NCBI GenBank assembly: GCA_034638255.1
Contig: JAWPGT010000009.1
Coordinates: 434,001 to 498,000, forward strand
From: Coprinus comatus
Taxonomy: Eukaryota > Basidiomycota > Agaricomycetes > Agaricales > Agaricaceae
Length of the DNA stretch: 64,000 bases
Reading direction: 5' to 3'
This document shows, piece by piece, positions 1-12,300 of the stretch. Both the position numbers and the translations under genes were made by a program. The notes under the pieces were generated by a model that saw nothing but the letters and a program-made list of their open reading frames with translations, ran no database searches and was not told the DNA's origin. Each line of letters begins with the position of its first letter. Position 1 is the stretch's first letter.

Positions 1-3000
1 TGTCATGTTTCAATGGTTCTATTCCTGGAGAATTGGCAATTTCCCTCGTGAGACATACGAACAACGTATGCTTCGCTCACGGGAGATCGAAAATTGGTCT
101 AGTGACATTTATCGACCTGCTCCAAGTGACTATAGGCCCAATGTTAACAAGAATGGACTGCGTCCCAACAAAGCTAACCGCAAGACATTCCTTCCTAGCA
201 CTTCGCGCTTCACACCTGCGGAATCTTTCATCAAAGGAGCAAATGGACGACCGACCACTGCTTACGGAATGTTGGATTCCTCATCTACAACAAACTGGAA
301 ACGTTCCACCATGTATTCGGCTTCAGCAAAAACTGGTAGGGGTACACCTCCTGATTCACCAAGTTATAAACAATCAAGGAGTACTGTGTCGCTTGCCGAT
401 ATGGCACCTCGTGCTGCTTTTGCTGACAATCCTTGTCCCTTCCCTCTCATCAACGTCGTCGAACAACCGCCTCCTGACTTCGAACCTTTCAATTTCCCGT
501 TGGCACATACCATCTGTTTGGTTACCGCTTATTCAGAGTCAGTAGAAGGTCTACGAACAACTTTGGATTCTCTTGCGACTACCGATTATCCGAACAGTCA
601 TAAACTCTTGCTCATCATTGCTGACGGTATGGTCAAGGGTGCTGGTAATTCATTGACAACACCCGAAATTTGCTTGTCAATGATGAAGGATCTCATTATT
701 GCTCCCAATGACGTCGAGCCTCATTCCTATGTCGCTATTGCTGATGGACACAAGAGACACAATATGGCGAAGGTGTATGCCGGATTTTACGATTACGATG
801 ACGCTACTGTTGAACGTTCAAAACAACAGCGTGTTCCTATCGTTCTCGTGGCTAAATGTGGAAATCCTTTGGAAGCTACCGATTCTAAACCTGGAAATCG
901 TGGTAAACGGGACAGTCAAATTGTGTTGATGGGGTTCTTGCAAAAGGTTATGTTTGATGAGAGGATGACGACGTTTGAATATGAGTTTTTCAATTCTATT
1001 TGGAGGGTCACGGGTGTTAGTCCGGATAGATATGAATTGGTTTTGTGTGTGGATGCGGATACAAAGGTGTTCCCGGATTCGTTGACTAGGATGGTTAGTT
1101 GTATGGTTCACGATGAAGAGCTTATGGGTCTTTGTGGAGAAACGAAGATTGCGAATAAGGCCGATACGTTTGTTACCATGATGCAAGGTAATTTGGATTT
1201 CGTTCCTCACCTCGAACAAGTGTGTTAATGCACTTTTGCTAGTCTTTGAGTATTATATTTCCCATCATATGACAAAGGCTTTCGAGTCGATGTTCGGAGG
1301 TGTTACTTGTTTACCAGGTTGTTTCAGTATGTATCGCATTAAAGCACCAAAGGGGGATTCAGGCTATTGGGTACCTATTCTTGCCAACCCCGATATCGTG
1401 GAGCATTACTCGGAGAACGTTGTTGATACCTTGCACAAGAAGAATCTCTTACTACTCGGTGAAGATCGTTATCTAACTACGTTGATGCTCAAGACATTCC
1501 CGAAACGCAAGAACATATTCTGTCCTCAGGCTGTTTGTAAAACCGTTGTCCCTGATACCTTCCGCGTATTATTATCCCAACGTCGTCGCTGGATCAACTC
1601 GACTATTCATAACTTGGCGGAATTATTATTGGTTAGGGATCTTTGTGGAACTTTCTGCTTTTCAATGCAGTTTGTTGTTGGTATGGAGTTGGCGGGAACT
1701 TTGGTTTTACCAGCTGCTATCGCGTTCACCATATATCTCATCGTTGATTCGATTATTCCCGGAGGAACAAATACAACTATCCCGTTAATTCTACTTGCAA
1801 TCGTCTTGGGCCTTCCTGGTATTCTCATTGTTGTTACTTCAAGAAAAATTGCATATGTGGGATGGATGGTTGTTTATCTCATTTCATTACCTATATGGAA
1901 TGGAGTGCTTCCTGCTTATGCGTTTTGGCATTTTGATGATTTCTCTTGGGGTGAAACTAGGAAGGTTGTTGGTGATGCTGGAGGTGATCATGGTGATAAA
2001 GAAGGAGAATTTGATTCAACGCATATTGTTATGAAGAGGTGGGCTGAATTTGAAAGAGATAGAAGGTGGAAGAGTGGAAATCAGAGTAGGGATTCGACCT
2101 TTTTTGAAAAGAGGTAAGTTTCACCCTGTTGTATGCTGTTTAGTTTGTCACGTAAATTGACCGTGAATTATGTGATGGTGTAATAGATATTCAATGGCGT
2201 CGAACTCGGATGGAACATACCCGGCTCAAGCGTATGACAGTAGTACGTTTGATTCTTCGAATTTGGCGTCACCACAACCTGGAGGACAAAGAACAAGGCA
2301 TGAAAGTAATAATGGTTTGTTGATGTTACCTGCACCTCTTTCTATGAATGTGGGTAATAGACCAATGATGGCGTCAAGTTCAAGTGTTGGGATCTCAAGG
2401 TCTAGTGAGGATTATGGTGGTAATGGAGGAGGATATTATTTGTCGGATGGTGGAAATGCATCGAATTCAAGATTGGTGCAGAATAGTCCAGATAATAATG
2501 GGCTTGGGGTTGGGGGGAATACGAATAGTGCGTATTATGCGGATTCGTATGATTCGTCGGCTTCGAGTCAGAAACATTTGAGCCCTGCACCGATATCACC
2601 TTATGATGGATCTAATGGAAGGTATCCTGGACCTACGACTAGGAGAGTACCGAGTCCACAACCATATCCTAGTGTACAGAGTGGACCTCCTGTTCAAGAA
2701 CCTGTTAATCCATTCAGATCGGCGACAACAAGCCCGACAAGCTATGAAGAAGGTGCTAGTGTTCAAAGTATGAGCATGAGTGGGAGTGGATATGCGATGA
2801 GTGGGGAGAGCGAGGAGAGTGGTATAACTGGTAGAATGGGTAGAGGTGGTGTTCGGTTGACTGATGGTGGACCTGTTCCTACACCTGAAGGTGTTAGAAG
2901 AGTCTCGAGAGCTGGCGGTGGAAGGAGGCCGACCTCACAGTATGCTCCGCAACTACAACAACAGCAACAGCAGCAACAGGGTAATGTGCATCAACCTCAA

Positions 3001-3102
3001 CCACAACAAGCGAACAGATATTCGAGAAGTTCGACCGTGTTTAACTTGCCTCCTGGAGCAGCTCCTCCTCAGCCTTATTCTGGACCTGGAGCAGCGATGT
3101 AG
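1..3102 (+). CDS. CHS3: Chitin synthase, class IV (CHS3-type), 5'-truncated
   Basis: Polymerises N-acetylglucosamine from UDP-GlcNAc into cell-wall chitin at the plasma membrane. Exons: before 1..1187, 1243..2113, 2187..3102; introns of 55 and 73 bp are GT-AG and join exactly in frame, giving at least 990 residues. The gene starts left of the window: the frame is already open at base 2 and the first residues belong to a conserved pre-catalytic segment ([11 protein letters not shown]). Visible motifs are the DAD metal-binding segment ([10 protein letters not shown], about 1038-1070), the [11 protein letters not shown] segment (about 1459-1490) and the signature QRRRW (1578-1592). Three hydrophobic spans follow (about 1650-1930). 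The stretch around QRRRW closely matches yeast Chs3, hence class IV. The last exon (about 305 residues) is a Ser/Gly/Gln-rich low-complexity tail with a short polyQ run (about 2953-2978), probably cytosolic. The family is certain; the class is very likely. Confidence 0.95.
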
Positions 3103-3820
3103 TGTGTAGGTGGGGGTATTTTTGTTATTTTTCATTTTTTTTTCCATTACTAGCACCACCTTCTTTTTCTCCTTTTCTATCTTTTCTCTCTTGTCTCTTG
3201 TCTCTCTCCCTCTCTCTCCCTCTCAGATTCTAGCACTAGTTGAACTATCGAGTTGTTATCCATTTTCTCTCTTATATATACATGTTGGTTACCCCACCCC
3301 CTACACTCGTTTCATCCTCTTTCCTTTTCTAGCTCTTTTTTTTGGTCAATCGTAACGATAATGTTAATAACGAGACAGATACGACCAGGGATAATTATAA
3401 TAGATTTTTAGTATTAACAATGGACTGTCTATCGTCGAGTAGCTTTTTCTTCACATATGCCAATGGACTTGATCGAAATATAGTACACAGACTCTGATAT
3501 TTGTGGATAGTTGTTTGGTGGTGGTGATGCATCAAAGCAATGCCGAGTAGGCGTGGTTCGCCTCCCCATCAGCGCTTTATTCAACCTTCTAGCCCACGCC
3601 TATCTCAACGTCCTTTTTTACGAGAATCTGTTCTAACAAGTGTTGAACTTGTTCTGTTATACTACACGCACACATCTCGTCGTTTTGTTCAGATACCCCC
3701 CATACGCATAGCAACAACCCCCAGAAACGCCACTTGACAGTTTACACTTCAGTACTATAACACACAACAACATACCTTTCGTATAACTTCCCCATCGAAA
3801 TATCAACAACAACAACAACT
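3103..3820. other. Intergenic: CHS 3' flank and WHI2-like promoter
   Basis: No supported gene. The first 250 bases are a C/T-rich tract typical of a 3' UTR or terminator. The second half is the presumed promoter and 5' leader of the next gene, ending in a CAA-rich leader just before its ATG. A 65-codon open frame at 3540-3737 has no family resemblance and is probably chance. Confidence 0.6.
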
Positions 3821-5032
3821 ATGGCAACGACACTACCACCACTTCCAAGTGATTCACCTATAACTCAAGTATCACAAGTTCAACCATCTGCACATGCAGG
3901 ATTAGTAGGAGGGTTACAACCTCAACTTTTGACTAGGTTGATTTTGGAATTGAGAGGAAGGAGGTTTGAAGTTGATAGAGAGACTATTATGAATTTACCG
4001 GAGAGTGTGTTGTTGTGTTTGTTTCCTAATGGATTGGTTTTGAGTAGACAGAGTTTGGCGGTTAGTGAGAATGGTGAAGGAGGAGAGGATGATGAAGAGG
4101 TTTATGCTATTGATGTTGAGTTGTTGCTTTTTTCTTCTTCTATGTTTAACTGACTAAAATTAATTGTATTGGTTAGTTTGACCCGGATTGTTTCCAATAC
4201 GTTTTGACTTTTTTCAAAAATTCGTCTGAAGCGTTTTATGGGAATGGAACTTCGGTTCCGGGATTGTATAATGCTCAACAACATTTAATGTTGGAAGTTA
4301 CAAACGAGTTTATGCATCCTGGAAATCAACAAAATCCGTTGTTGAGTAAACAAGCCATTATAGTGTTAAGAGAAGAATTGGAGTATTTTTCTATACCCCC
4401 TAAAGATGGGAAAGCTGCGACGGATTCGAATGGAATTGCTAATCAGGATATGCTGGAAATGAAGAGGAGGAGTGGGGATTATTTGATGGAGAAGAAGAAT
4501 ATTTTTACGGCGTTACAGAGGAATGTGAATAAGGAGAATAATGTGGCGGAACAGCATTTGATTGATATGCTTTGTATGAGGTGCGTTTTATAAACTAAAA
4601 GGATCGTTTTCATTTAATTGACCACCTTCCCCCCTATTTTTCTTTTGTAGCGGATTCAATCGTGAAGATGAGTGGGGGTATCGTGCGTTAGAGCCAATGA
4701 GATGTTGTATCTCTTCAATTGCTCTCGTTTTACTTAAGACTGGAATCTTACATCATCCTGGTGGAGAACGTCCCGTGGAAGTAGATTATACACAGATGGC
4801 AACTGCTCAGAAATTGTTGTTGTTTTGGAGGAAACCAGCGGTAGGTCAGATTTGGTGTTTTCAGGGGGTAAATTACTAATGATACTTGTAGCGTAAATGT
4901 TGGTGGGATGGATTGGATGTAGAGCTACCAGAGTCGGATGCGCAACCTGCAAGAACGGTAAAACTTTGGGCCCGACGTGTGTGGACGTTGGAGCTAAGTT
5001 TGGTGTGTGCTATTTATTCTCTGATAGTGTAG
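3821..5032 (+). CDS. WHI2: WHI2-like BTB/POZ-fold growth regulator
   Basis: Exons 3821..4114, 4177..4580, 4651..4840, 4892..5032 give 342 residues. The first exon carries the T1/BTB-like segment (LILELRGRRFEVDRETI, then NLPESVLLCLFPNG). The second opens with FDPDCFQYVLTFFKN, the usual continuation in fungal Whi2 proteins. In yeast, Whi2 works with the Psr1/Psr2 phosphatases in the general stress response and in dampening TORC1 under low amino acids; that role is inferred from the family. The first intron uses a weak GTTGAG donor, but frame and motif continuity support it. The last exon ends in a hydrophobic LVCAIYSLIV stretch. The ATG chosen is the first in frame after a CAA-rich leader. Confidence 0.75.
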
Positions 5033-5222
5033 TGTGGTGCAACTGACGATGATGATGGTATAATAGGTGTAATTGTAGGTAGATAGGTGATGGGATGATG
5101 ATTGTAGTGTTTGATGTTTCGGTGGAATGCAGTGACCGTGCCTTTTGGGTGTTGTTATTTACCAATAAATACAAAAACTAGCGCCGAAAGCTACTTTTGA
5201 CCCGTATTCCCATCATCTCTTC

Positions 5223-8200
5223 ATGCATTCTATCCCAGAGTCATCCTCACCGCCCTCATACTCCTCTCGCAACTCGGTAAAGAGTGAATCCAGTAGAAAG
5301 AGAAAATCATATACGAAGGAAGAAGGAAGTAAACAACATGTTGATGGTCTTTCAGTTAACAGCCGATCTTCGGGTAGTCAACATTCAACAACGACTGACT
5401 CGTCAACTCAATCTACTATTGACATCTTGAAAACTATTCCTGAAGTATATGTTAGGAGGTCAAAGTGTAGACCAGAGTTTTTAGAAGAGTTGGCAGTCAA
5501 GGGTGGTAGTGGTGTCAATGGGTTGGCAGCGGTTATGAAGTTGGGAGCTGGAAAGACACCGTTGGAGTTGAGCGTTGGTGAAAAGGTAAAGGTTGTTACT
5601 GGAGTTGAAGGTGTTTCTTTGTTTAAAAAGTTTGTTGGGTGAGTTGTTTGACTCTTTGGGTTGGTTCCCTTCATTGTTTACTGTTTTACTGACATCATCA
5701 TCATCATTATGTGTGTTGTTCTTATACATAAGCGCTAGAGAAGCACTACCACCTTATGGGAATAATGATAATGCTAGTTTACCTGAACTAGCTGAGAAAG
5801 GACCAATAGTATCAGAACCCTATTTGGTTTTTGCTGTTGGTGTTGTTGATGCTGGAAGAAAGGTGGTCGATTATTATATGACTTGGAGAGGAAAAACTGT
5901 ATGTCTATCCCCTCTAAATTATAATGGAATGCGTACTTAATATATCTGTATATTAGAGGACTAGGCCATTGAAAGGTGAGGAAGGTTACCGCTCTTTTTT
6001 TTCTTACTCTTAAATCTTGTATTGATCGTCGTATATATTACTCCTTCTCTCAAAAGGCTCTAACCGACGAGGAAGTTTTCTAGACGACGAGTTTAGAAGG
6101 GTTGCTAAGACACTGGATAAGGAATTCGAACGTGTTTCGTAAGTATCTTTAACCCTTTTTATTTTCGCTCGTAACAGATCTAACCTCTTTCTTTCTTTCT
6201 TTGTAGGATGCGGAATTTGACAGATAATACCGTTACGGATGGACATTCACATAAATCATCCAGATCTAGACATTCTCATTCTACATCGAGACGACGAAAT
6301 CATCATTCAATTGCTCCTCCTAATATTATCGTATCAGCACCGGTTAATGGTATGTATTATGGTTGATTTACTGTTTTTTGTTCCGTTTCCTTAGAGCTTT
6401 ATTCTAGGAAATGATGATACCCCCGTTACCCCCAAATCGGAACGACCAATGTAAGTAATGTGATGTGTTTTCAATTGATTTGTTTTTTTGACACATGGTA
6501 ACCCCCTAACAACCACCTCCCCCACCCACCCCCATTTTTTTTTCTCATGTGGTCATTCGTACAACGAATTATACAGGTCCGCAAATGATAGTGTCATATC
6601 TCTTCAATATATAGACCAATGGCAGATACGAAATGTACCCTTGGGTAATCGACGTGAGTTTTCTAAATACGTTTTTAATTTCATAATATAACCTTTCCTC
6701 CCTCTTCACCTCTTCCCCTTTATTTCTCACTCTCTTTTAAATAATAACCTCTAACTTCTAATTTAACTCCTTTTTTTAAAGGTAAACTTCGAGTGGTGAA
6801 TCCAGATACGGCGTCTATCGAAGGAGTTGACGGGCATGATGAACCTGATGCTAGGAATCATAATCATAATCATAATCACAATAATGCTTCTTCACTTGAA
6901 ACGTTGGTGGAGGCTACGGAACATGTTGAGAATGGGAATAATGGAAATAGTACGTTGTTTTTTTTTCTTCTCCTTAGGCACTATAGTGTCTGATCCCATT
7001 TCGACTTATTTTTGGTTTTATAGATCCTGGTGGACAAACTAGTGTTGATACATTAGTTCATACTAGTGATGCGGATCAAAGGTGAGTTTGCGATTGATTT
7101 TTTTTAAAAATAAAATGAGAATATGTCAATTGATTGGAATGGAATTTGATATTTTTAAAAAAAGGCTTGAACCGCCGAAGAAAGAAAAGTCATCTAGGTC
7201 GAAGAAAGGAGATGGAGCTAGTATTGTTTCTTCTGGAAGTAAATCTTCTTCAAGGTCTTCGAAATCTAGGCATAATGATAGGGATAAGGATAAGGATGGT
7301 AGTAAATCAGAGTCTCATGGACATCATCATCACCATCACGGACATCATTCATCATCTAGGAAAAAGGAAAAGGATAGCGAGGAAGGCCGTGATGGTAATT
7401 GTGATGGGGAAAGTAGGAAATATAGACATCGATCATCTCGACATGGATATGGTGATGGGAAGGAAAAAGATGATGATGATGATGATGCGAAGAGTAGAAA
7501 ATCGGAGAGGTCACATCATTCACATTCTTCGAAGAAATCTATCGTTTCGGATTACGTTATCGTTTTGTTGGATACTGAAATGATTGATAAAAATCCTACG
7601 TCATGGCATAGGTGAGTTTTTGATTATTTTTCTTTTGTGTTTTTTTTTTTTTTTTTAAATATAGGTTTCATACTGATTCTATTTTCTCCCTTTTTTTTCT
7701 TATACAGTTTGAGTCAACATGATTCTTCAAATTCAGCAAAAGTGTTACCGGTTCGAGTTACTACAACACCATGGAGTGGGCCTCTTGCTCGTTCTTCCGA
7801 TGTCGATTCTATAAACCCAACCCACCCAAATGCAAGTTCTGATGTCGAAGGAGAAGAATACGAGTATATCACTGGTGAAGAAGCATATTCTTCGGGCTCT
7901 GAATTTGAAGATGAAGTACCTATGACATATCAAGAACGGCAATTTCAAGAACATCAACGATATCAGCAACAGCACTATTTGCAACAACAACAACAACAGC
8001 TGCAATACCAACAACAACAGCAAAATGAAGAGGAAAATCATTGGCAAACCACGCCAGTATTACCATACAAACAATTCACAGATAATGGTGCATTTCCAGG
8101 TATCGAAACTACAACAACACCAGTTATACCACCAATACCAATGCCAACTAATTTACCTCATACACCTGTTATTCCACCTTATCCACCTTTCTATCAACCT

Positions 8201-8638
8201 ATCATAACTCCTGGTAATGGAAATCAAGGAACAAGTTTTAGTATTCCTGGGTTAAATATTTCACTTGGTCCTTTACCTTCTTCTCCTCATTCCTATTCTG
8301 GACAACATGGATCAAATTCAAATGGTACAAATACGCCTCGACCAACACCTACATCTACAACTTCTACACCTATGATGAGAAATGGAAGTTTAGGGTCAGG
8401 ATTGGGAATTCGACTTGGGAATGGTGGTAGTCCTTTTTTATATTCAAGTCCTAGACCTGTAGGTTCACCTTATGTTACGGCTTGGATTTCTCCATTGCCA
8501 CAATCGTCTATGAGGTTGCCTGGTGTGGTTGGGGTTCCTAGGTCGGATTCTTCGGCTTCTTCAGCTTATGGTGGTCAGCGAGGAGGGTTTATGGGGTATA
8601 GTGTACCTAGCTCTGTTAGGGGAACCCCACCGTTTTGA
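5223..8638 (+). CDS. Unrecognised 11-exon protein with His-, Asp- and Gln-rich tracts
   Basis: I do not recognise the family. Exons 5223..5638, 5733..5898, 5957..5975, 6057..6138, 6207..6349, 6408..6450, 6577..6653, 6782..6949, 7024..7081, 7165..7611, 7708..8638 join in frame to 849 residues. The only region that looks folded is about residues 70-230 (ILKTIPEVYVRRSKCRPEF, later VFAVGVVDAGRKVVDYYMTW and FRRVAKTLDKEFERVS). The middle is basic and low complexity, with HNHN and a six-His run (about 7321-7350), KEKDDDDDD, and Ser-rich parts. The C-terminus has a polyQ tract (about 7960-8025) and Pro/Thr/Gly-rich sequence. No signal peptide or membrane span is evident, so a nuclear or cytoplasmic scaffold is possible. 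The start could lie in an upstream exon. The 19-nt exon at 5957 is fixed by frame. Confidence 0.6.
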
Positions 8639-9288
8639 AGTTGGAGTTGTGAAGATTGTGTATGGCGGATTTGGGAGGGTGAAGAATATTCGAGTGGTTG
8701 ATGCTGGGGGTGGGTGGGGTTAAGGCAGTTGAGATTTGATTTGTTTCTTTTTTTTCGTTTTTTCGTTTTGGACGACTTTCTTTTCAAGTTCTGATTTTCT
8801 ATCAAATAATGAACGATAACTGGTGCATTGATCTTTTTTTTTTCTTCTCATATCCGGGCCCCTATTTGTTATTTGTTACTGCTGCCATTTTTTTTTGGTT
8901 TTCTTATTTCTCTCTTTGTATATATACCTCTCTCTATTAAAAATATAAATACCACTTTTATATACTATATGTAGTTCTCTCTCTTTCTCGGTTTTGTATA
9001 TGTACCTTTTATTTAATTTCTTACTTTTCTTACTTTCTTTGTGTTGTTTTGCATTTTCTCTCTAGTTTTCATTTTTTTTTTTTTTGCTTTCCTTTCTTTC
9101 CCCATGAAACATACTGTTTATTGTAGTATCTTTTTGTTGTAATTTGATTCTTTTGCTTTTCTTACAACGACTGAAGTCCTTTACAATAAGCGATCTAATC
9201 AATATCTGTTCAGACGTGACCAAAAGCGGAAAGCTCCGTGAATTGCCTCCGGATCGCTAAGATAGGAAAAGGAAAAAAAAAAGTTAGT
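8639..9288. other. Intergenic: T-rich 3' flank, then FGAM synthase promoter
   Basis: No gene seen. There are several long T or T/C homopolymer tracts (8740-9090), then the upstream region of the purine gene. Confidence 0.6.
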
Positions 9289-9294
9289 TGACTC
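9289..9294 (+). promoter_or_regulatory. TGACTC motif (Bas1/Gcn4-type site) upstream of FGAM synthase
   Basis: A TGACTC hexamer lies about 100 bases upstream of the ATG of a purine-biosynthesis gene. In budding yeast this is the core bound by Bas1 at ADE promoters and by Gcn4. A functional role in this fungus is inference; a hexamer can occur by chance. Confidence 0.35.
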
Positions 9295-9320
9295 AATCCA
9301 CCTTCACAACTAGGACTACG

Positions 9321-9385
9321 GTATGTTCTCTACTATCCTTATATAACTTAATACTAATACTAATTGGAATATATATAATATAAAG
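9321..9385 (+). other. Likely 5'-UTR intron of FGAM synthase
   Basis: A consensus GTATGT donor at 9321, CTAAT-type branch-like sequences near 9350, and an AAAG acceptor ending at 9385, five bases before the ATG. Length (65 bp) matches the introns of this genome. It contains no coding sequence. Confidence 0.5.
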
Positions 9386-9390
9386 GCAAT

Positions 9391-12300
9391 ATGCTCGTCC
9401 TACTTGGCTCATCTTCCATCTCGAAGCCAAAACGGGATGCTTTATTGAAGAATATTCAAAAGACTACTCCTATCATATCTTCAGTTGATGCTCTTTGGAT
9501 TCATCTCGTTAAATGCAGAAGTATTCGGTTGGAAGATGATTTAATTGATTTGGAATCTCCGTGTAGAAAGGTTTTGGATCAGTTGCTCACTTATGATGAT
9601 GATCAACTTGCATTGCCTTCGACTTTGGATTTATTAACCAAATCCAAATCCAATGGCAACATCGTATACGTCCTTCCTCGTCCTGGTTCTATATCTCCTT
9701 GGTCAAGCAAAGCAACGGATATTGCTGGACTTTGTAATCTTGGTGGTCATGTTGAAAGATTAGAACGTGGTTTGGTTTATGTTTTTACTTTGGTGAAGGA
9801 TGATGATGGGAATGAGAGAGTTTTGAAGGATGATGATTTGAAAGGGTTTGAAAGTTTAATTCATGATAGGATGACTCAGGTTGTTCAATTCAATGAACCT
9901 GAAGAAGAAATCTTGTTTTCGAAACATACTCCACGTCCTCTTGTTACTATCGATTTAAAATCCCCATCCACATCCACTACCGATAACACCGACACTGATC
10001 CAAAATCCAAACTCATAAAAGCCAACAAAGACCTCGGATTAGCATTAACCCAAACCGAAATCGATTACCTCCTCGAATCATATATAACTCATCCAACAAA
10101 CGCAATGAATCGTAATCCAACAGATGCAGAACTATTCATGTTTGCACAAGTCAATTCCGAACATTGTCGTCATAAAATATTCAATGCTTCTTGGATTATA
10201 GATGACATTCCCCTTGATAAATCATTATTCCAAATGATTAGGAATACAGAGAAAGTTAATGGTGGTTTTGGTACTATTTCTGCATATTCGGATAATGCGG
10301 CTGTTTTGGAAGGGTTTAATGTTGACAAGTTTTTCGCTATTCCCTCACATTCACAAAATTCTAGAAACGTCTACTCAACAACTCAAGAACAAAATCCAAT
10401 TTTAATCAAAGTAGAAACGCATAATCATCCAACAGCAGTTTCACCTTATCCAGGTGCAGCAACAGGTTCTGGAGGAGAAATAAGAGATGAAGGAGCTGTA
10501 GGTCGTGGTTCTAAACCAAAAGCTGCACTTGCTGGTTTTACTACTTCAAATATTTTGATACCTGGATTTGAAAGGGAATGGGAAGATGATTTTGGGAAAC
10601 CGGAACATATTGCGAAACCATTGGATATTATGATTGAAGGACCAATTGGTGCGGCAGCTTTTAATAATGAGTTTGGGAGACCGGTTTTATGTGGGTATTG
10701 GAGAACTTTTTCGGAAGAGGTTGGTTTTGTTAAAAATAGTAAAACTGGTGGAGGGAAGGTGGAGGTTGAAAAAGAGATTAAAGGATATCATAAACCTATT
10801 ATGATTGCTGGAGGTTATGGAAATGTAAGACCACAATACGCGTTGAAGCAACAAATCAAACCTGGTGGTAAAATTGTGGTTTTGGGTGGACCTGGGATGT
10901 TAATTGGGTTAGGTGGAGGTGCCGCTTCTAGTCAAGTTTCTGGAGATGGAAGTGCGAAATTGGATTTTGAAAGTGTACAAAGGGATAATGCGGAAATGCA
11001 GAGAAGGTGTCAACAGGTTATTGATTCTTGTGTTGCTAATGAAGAAGGAAATCCAATTCAAAGTATACATGATGTAGGAGCTGGTGGTCTTTCTAATGCC
11101 TTACCGGAATTAGTTCATGACTCTAACCTTGGAGCGATATTCGAAATCCGCGATATATTGGTTTCGGATACGTCAATGTCACCAATGGAAATTTGGTGTA
11201 ATGAATCTCAAGAAAGATATGTTTTGGTTGTGGATGAAGATAGAGTTGATTTGTTTGAAAGTATTGCGAAGAGGGAGAGGTGTCCGTTTTCGATTGTTGG
11301 TGTTGTTATTGAAGAACAAGTTTTGATTGTTACTGATAGGTTGGCTAAAGAGAATGGAAAAGAGGGAGAAGGGGATGTTATTAATTTGAAGATGAGTACG
11401 TTGTTTGGAAAACCTCCTAAGATGGTTAGGAGGGATAACGATCGACAAATTACTTTTATTCCTTTCGACTCTTCGTTAAAGACCTATGTTACCCCTTCCT
11501 CAAACACCACCACTACCTCTACCAATCTGAAGGAACGAATTAAAACAGCAGCCAAAAGGGTCTTAAACCTCCCTTCCGTAGGATCCAAATCATTCTTGAT
11601 AACAATAGGTGATCGATCTATAACTGGATTGGTTGCTAGGGATCAAATGGTCGGTCCTTGGCAAGTACCTGTTGCAGATGTTGCTGTCACAAAGTCTTCG
11701 TATGGGTTCGATAACGGAGAGGGAGAGAATAATAGTAATAAAGGAGAAGCTATGGCTATGGGTGAACGTACCCCTTTAGCTATTGTTAATGCCGGTGCAT
11801 CTGCAAGAATGGCTGTTGCGGAAGCTCTGTTGAATTTAAGTGCCGCTGCTATTGCTGGGCCTGGTTTGGACGATAATGAGGGCTTGGGTAAGGAAGGAGA
11901 AGGAGCAGGAAAGGGTTTGGAAAGAATAAAATTAAGTGCGAATTGGATGTGTGCAGCTAATAAAGAAGGGGAAGGAAAGGGTTTATATGAAGCTGTACAC
12001 GCTATTGGGATGGAACTTTGTCCGATGTTGGGGGTTGGTATTCCGGTTGGAAAGGATTCAATGTCTATGTCTATGAAATGGACTGAACGAACATCTCAAG
12101 AAGGAGAGGATGTGAAGAAAGAAGTTAGTTCACCCGTTTCGTTGATCGTCACTGCTTTTGCTCCGGTTAGGAATGTTGGATTGACTTGGACGCCTCAATT
12201 GAAGACTTCCCCCACCACCAGTGAAGAAACAGTTTTGGTGTTTTTCGATATTGGGCTAGGAAAAACTAGGTTAGGAGGATCGGCTTTGGCTCAAGTGTTT

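Noticed and set aside
3540..3737. 65-codon open frame upstream of the WHI2-like gene
   Set aside because: No family likeness, no neighbouring splice partners, and it lies in a presumed promoter.
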